Positions 62,110 through 63,346 of a stretch of 63,346 bases of DNA are shown in pieces (the first letter of the stretch is position 1; each line of letters begins with the position of its first letter). The notes below the pieces were generated by a model. It saw only the letters and a program-made list of their open reading frames with translations, was not told the origin of the DNA and did not search any database. The DNA is from Duncaniella sp. (GTDB taxonomy: Bacteria > Bacteroidota > Bacteroidia > Bacteroidales > Muribaculaceae), in NCBI GenBank assembly GCA_029056055.1, contig JAIDCC010000049.1, positions 1-63,346 on the forward strand, given 5' to 3'. Made by a program: the position numbers and the translations under genes.

Positions 62110-62117
62110 TAATTTTG
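62110..62117 (+). promoter_or_regulatory. -7 box of the MoxR operon
   Basis: TAATTTTG matches TAnnTTTG, 66 nt before the ATG. Upstream (62050-62095) there are small AT-rich inverted repeats (ATAGTT/AACTAT) and a direct repeat TATTTAAC; a clear -33 TTTG is missing. Confidence 0.55.
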
Positions 62118-62182
62118 TAACACCAACCGCGGGTCTTCACGGCCGCAAATTATCTAACCAAGCAACAAACAAGAAATATCAT

Positions 62183-63178
62183 ATGAGCGAATCGGTAAGC
62201 ATCAGGGAGCTCAACGAGCTCGTGGCTCGAAAGAGCAATTTCGTGCACCTCGTCACCCAGGGCATCGACCAGACCATCGTGGGTCAGAAACACCTCGTCG
62301 AGTCATTGTTGATTGCACTTCTCTCTAACGGCCACATCCTTCTCGAAGGTGTGCCGGGTCTGGCTAAAACTCTTGCCATCAAGACGCTGGCGCAGGTCAT
62401 CGACGCCAAGTACAGCCGCATCCAGTTTACTCCCGACCTTCTTCCGGCCGACGTAATCGGTACGCAGATTTATTCAATCAAGAACGAACGTTTCGAAATC
62501 AAGAAGGGCCCGATTTTCGCCAACTTCGTGCTTGCCGACGAAATCAACCGTGCTCCCGCCAAGGTGCAGAGCGCACTGCTCGAAGCCATGCAGGAGCGTC
62601 AGGTGACCATCGGCGAACGCACGTTCCCCCTTGACGAGCCGTTCCTCGTAATGGCCACCCAGAACCCTATCGAGCAGGAAGGCACCTATCCCCTGCCCGA
62701 AGCGCAGGTCGACCGTTTCCTCCTCAAGGTCATCATCGGCTACCCCACACGCCAGGAGGAGCAGACCATCATCCGCCGCAACATCTCGGGCCACAAGGAC
62801 GAAGTGCGCGCCATGGTCAATCCCGCCGAGGTGCTCGAAGTGCAGCGCATCGTCGAGCAGATTTACCTCGACGAAAAAATCGAACGCTACATCGTCGACA
62901 TCGTATTCGCCACCCGCAACCCTCAGGACTTCGGTCTGAAAGACCTCGCCGGCATGATTAGCTTCGGCGCATCGCCCCGTGCGTCCATCGGTCTGGCCCG
63001 CGCCTCGCGTGCCTACGCTTTCCTCAAAGGCCGCGGCTACGTCATTCCCGAAGACGTGCGTGCCGTATGCCACGACGTTTTGCGCCACCGCATCGGTCTG
63101 ACCTACGAGGCCGAAGCCAACAACATCACCACCGACGAAATCATCTCTGAAATTCTTAACAAGGTAGAGGTGCCCTGA
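62183..63178 (+). CDS. MoxR-family AAA ATPase
   Basis: 331 residues, a complete MoxR ATPase with Walker A GVPGLAKT (56-63), Walker B FVLADEINRAP, sensor 1 ATQNPIEQEG and sensor 2 GASPRASIGLARASRAYA. MoxR proteins are chaperone-like and typically adjoin DUF58 and von Willebrand factor A genes (Bat operon) in Bacteroidota; those would lie beyond the right edge. The final 168 bp of the window (63179-63346) contain no recognised gene. Confidence 0.95.
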   Translation: MSESVSIRELNELVARKSNFVHLVTQGIDQTIVGQKHLVESLLIALLSNGHILLEGVPGLAKTLAIKTLAQVIDAKYSRIQFTPDLLPADVIGTQIYSIKNERFEIKKGPIFANFVLADEINRAPAKVQSALLEAMQERQVTIGERTFPLDEPFLVMATQNPIEQEGTYPLPEAQVDRFLLKVIIGYPTRQEEQTIIRRNISGHKDEVRAMVNPAEVLEVQRIVEQIYLDEKIERYIVDIVFATRNPQDFGLKDLAGMISFGASPRASIGLARASRAYAFLKGRGYVIPEDVRAVCHDVLRHRIGLTYEAEANNITTDEIISEILNKVEVP

Positions 63179-63346
63179 CAAGAGTAATTAAGCCGCGCAG
63201 AGCCGCCGACGTGCGTCAAGCCCCTCCTCACACCCCGCCGGTGCGTGTCGGCGCCCGACTCTCCCCGGCAAGACTCATTTCGTCGGCTGCGCGCAGCGAT
63301 TGCCATAAGACTCAATTCTCCACTCTTCCCCTCCTCTCTCCCCACC

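Overview
The window reads as a chromosomal segment of a gut-type Bacteroidales bacterium, most likely Muribaculaceae (S24-7) or a close relative. The reasons: nearly every promoter I can place has the Bacteroidota -7 box TAnnTTTG, usually with a TTTG -33 box 19-20 bp upstream; there is a type IX secretion sortase (PorU), a Bacteroidota-style LptD, lipoprotein signals and polysaccharide-acting enzymes; coding DNA is GC-rich at third positions; and a formyl-CoA transferase / oxalyl-CoA decarboxylase pair is present, which I recall being reported from S24-7 genomes. No insertion sequence, prophage or CRISPR array was recognised.

Layout. 1-6.6 kb: a partial DUF4369-type lipoprotein (minus), then dtd, a membrane acyltransferase, a GH25 lysozyme-like lipoprotein and porU. 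6.7-8.3 kb: a zinc/manganese-type binding protein and ABC ATPase, without a permease. 8.4-18.7 kb: carA-carB, a GH2 glycosidase and lptD. 18.7-24.8 kb is accessory in character: an AAA ATPase behind three palindromes phased at exactly 33 bp, then (minus) three unrecognised envelope proteins beside a NarL-type response regulator and a TPR histidine kinase. 24.97 kb: tRNA-Gly(CCC). 25.2-29.6 kb (minus): an FKBP isomerase, two half-size chromate transporters, folC and a ClC channel, probably one operon.

29.9-34.2 kb is the metabolic highlight: frc-oxc-AEC transporter, a complete cytoplasmic oxalate-to-formate route plus a candidate carrier, with strong hairpins in both intercistronic gaps and a canonical terminator at the end. 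34.4-39.1 kb: purA, a DUF1015 protein, a YpfJ-type zinc metallopeptidase and a GH43 glycosidase. 39.2-41.8 kb: a lipoprotein with a DWDFND motif behind a roughly 450-nt leader that can be folded into mutually exclusive stems, one ending in seven T. 41.9-50.3 kb (minus): ftsY-rimO-menF followed by two SGNH hydrolases and an MBOAT acyltransferase, the last three resembling a polysaccharide O-acetylation module.

50.5-63.3 kb: a small acidic membrane protein and a beta-barrel protein (both minus), umuD-umuC-mutS2, a Bacteroidota-type acyltransferase, a metallophosphoesterase, a Tex-like RNA-binding protein, a short FolK and a MoxR ATPase. The best candidates for something undescribed are the oxalate operon with its AEC carrier, the phased palindromes before the AAA ATPase, the structured leader of the DWDFND lipoprotein, and the MBOAT/SGNH module. 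All structural RNA and operator statements were made by eye, without folding or database searches.
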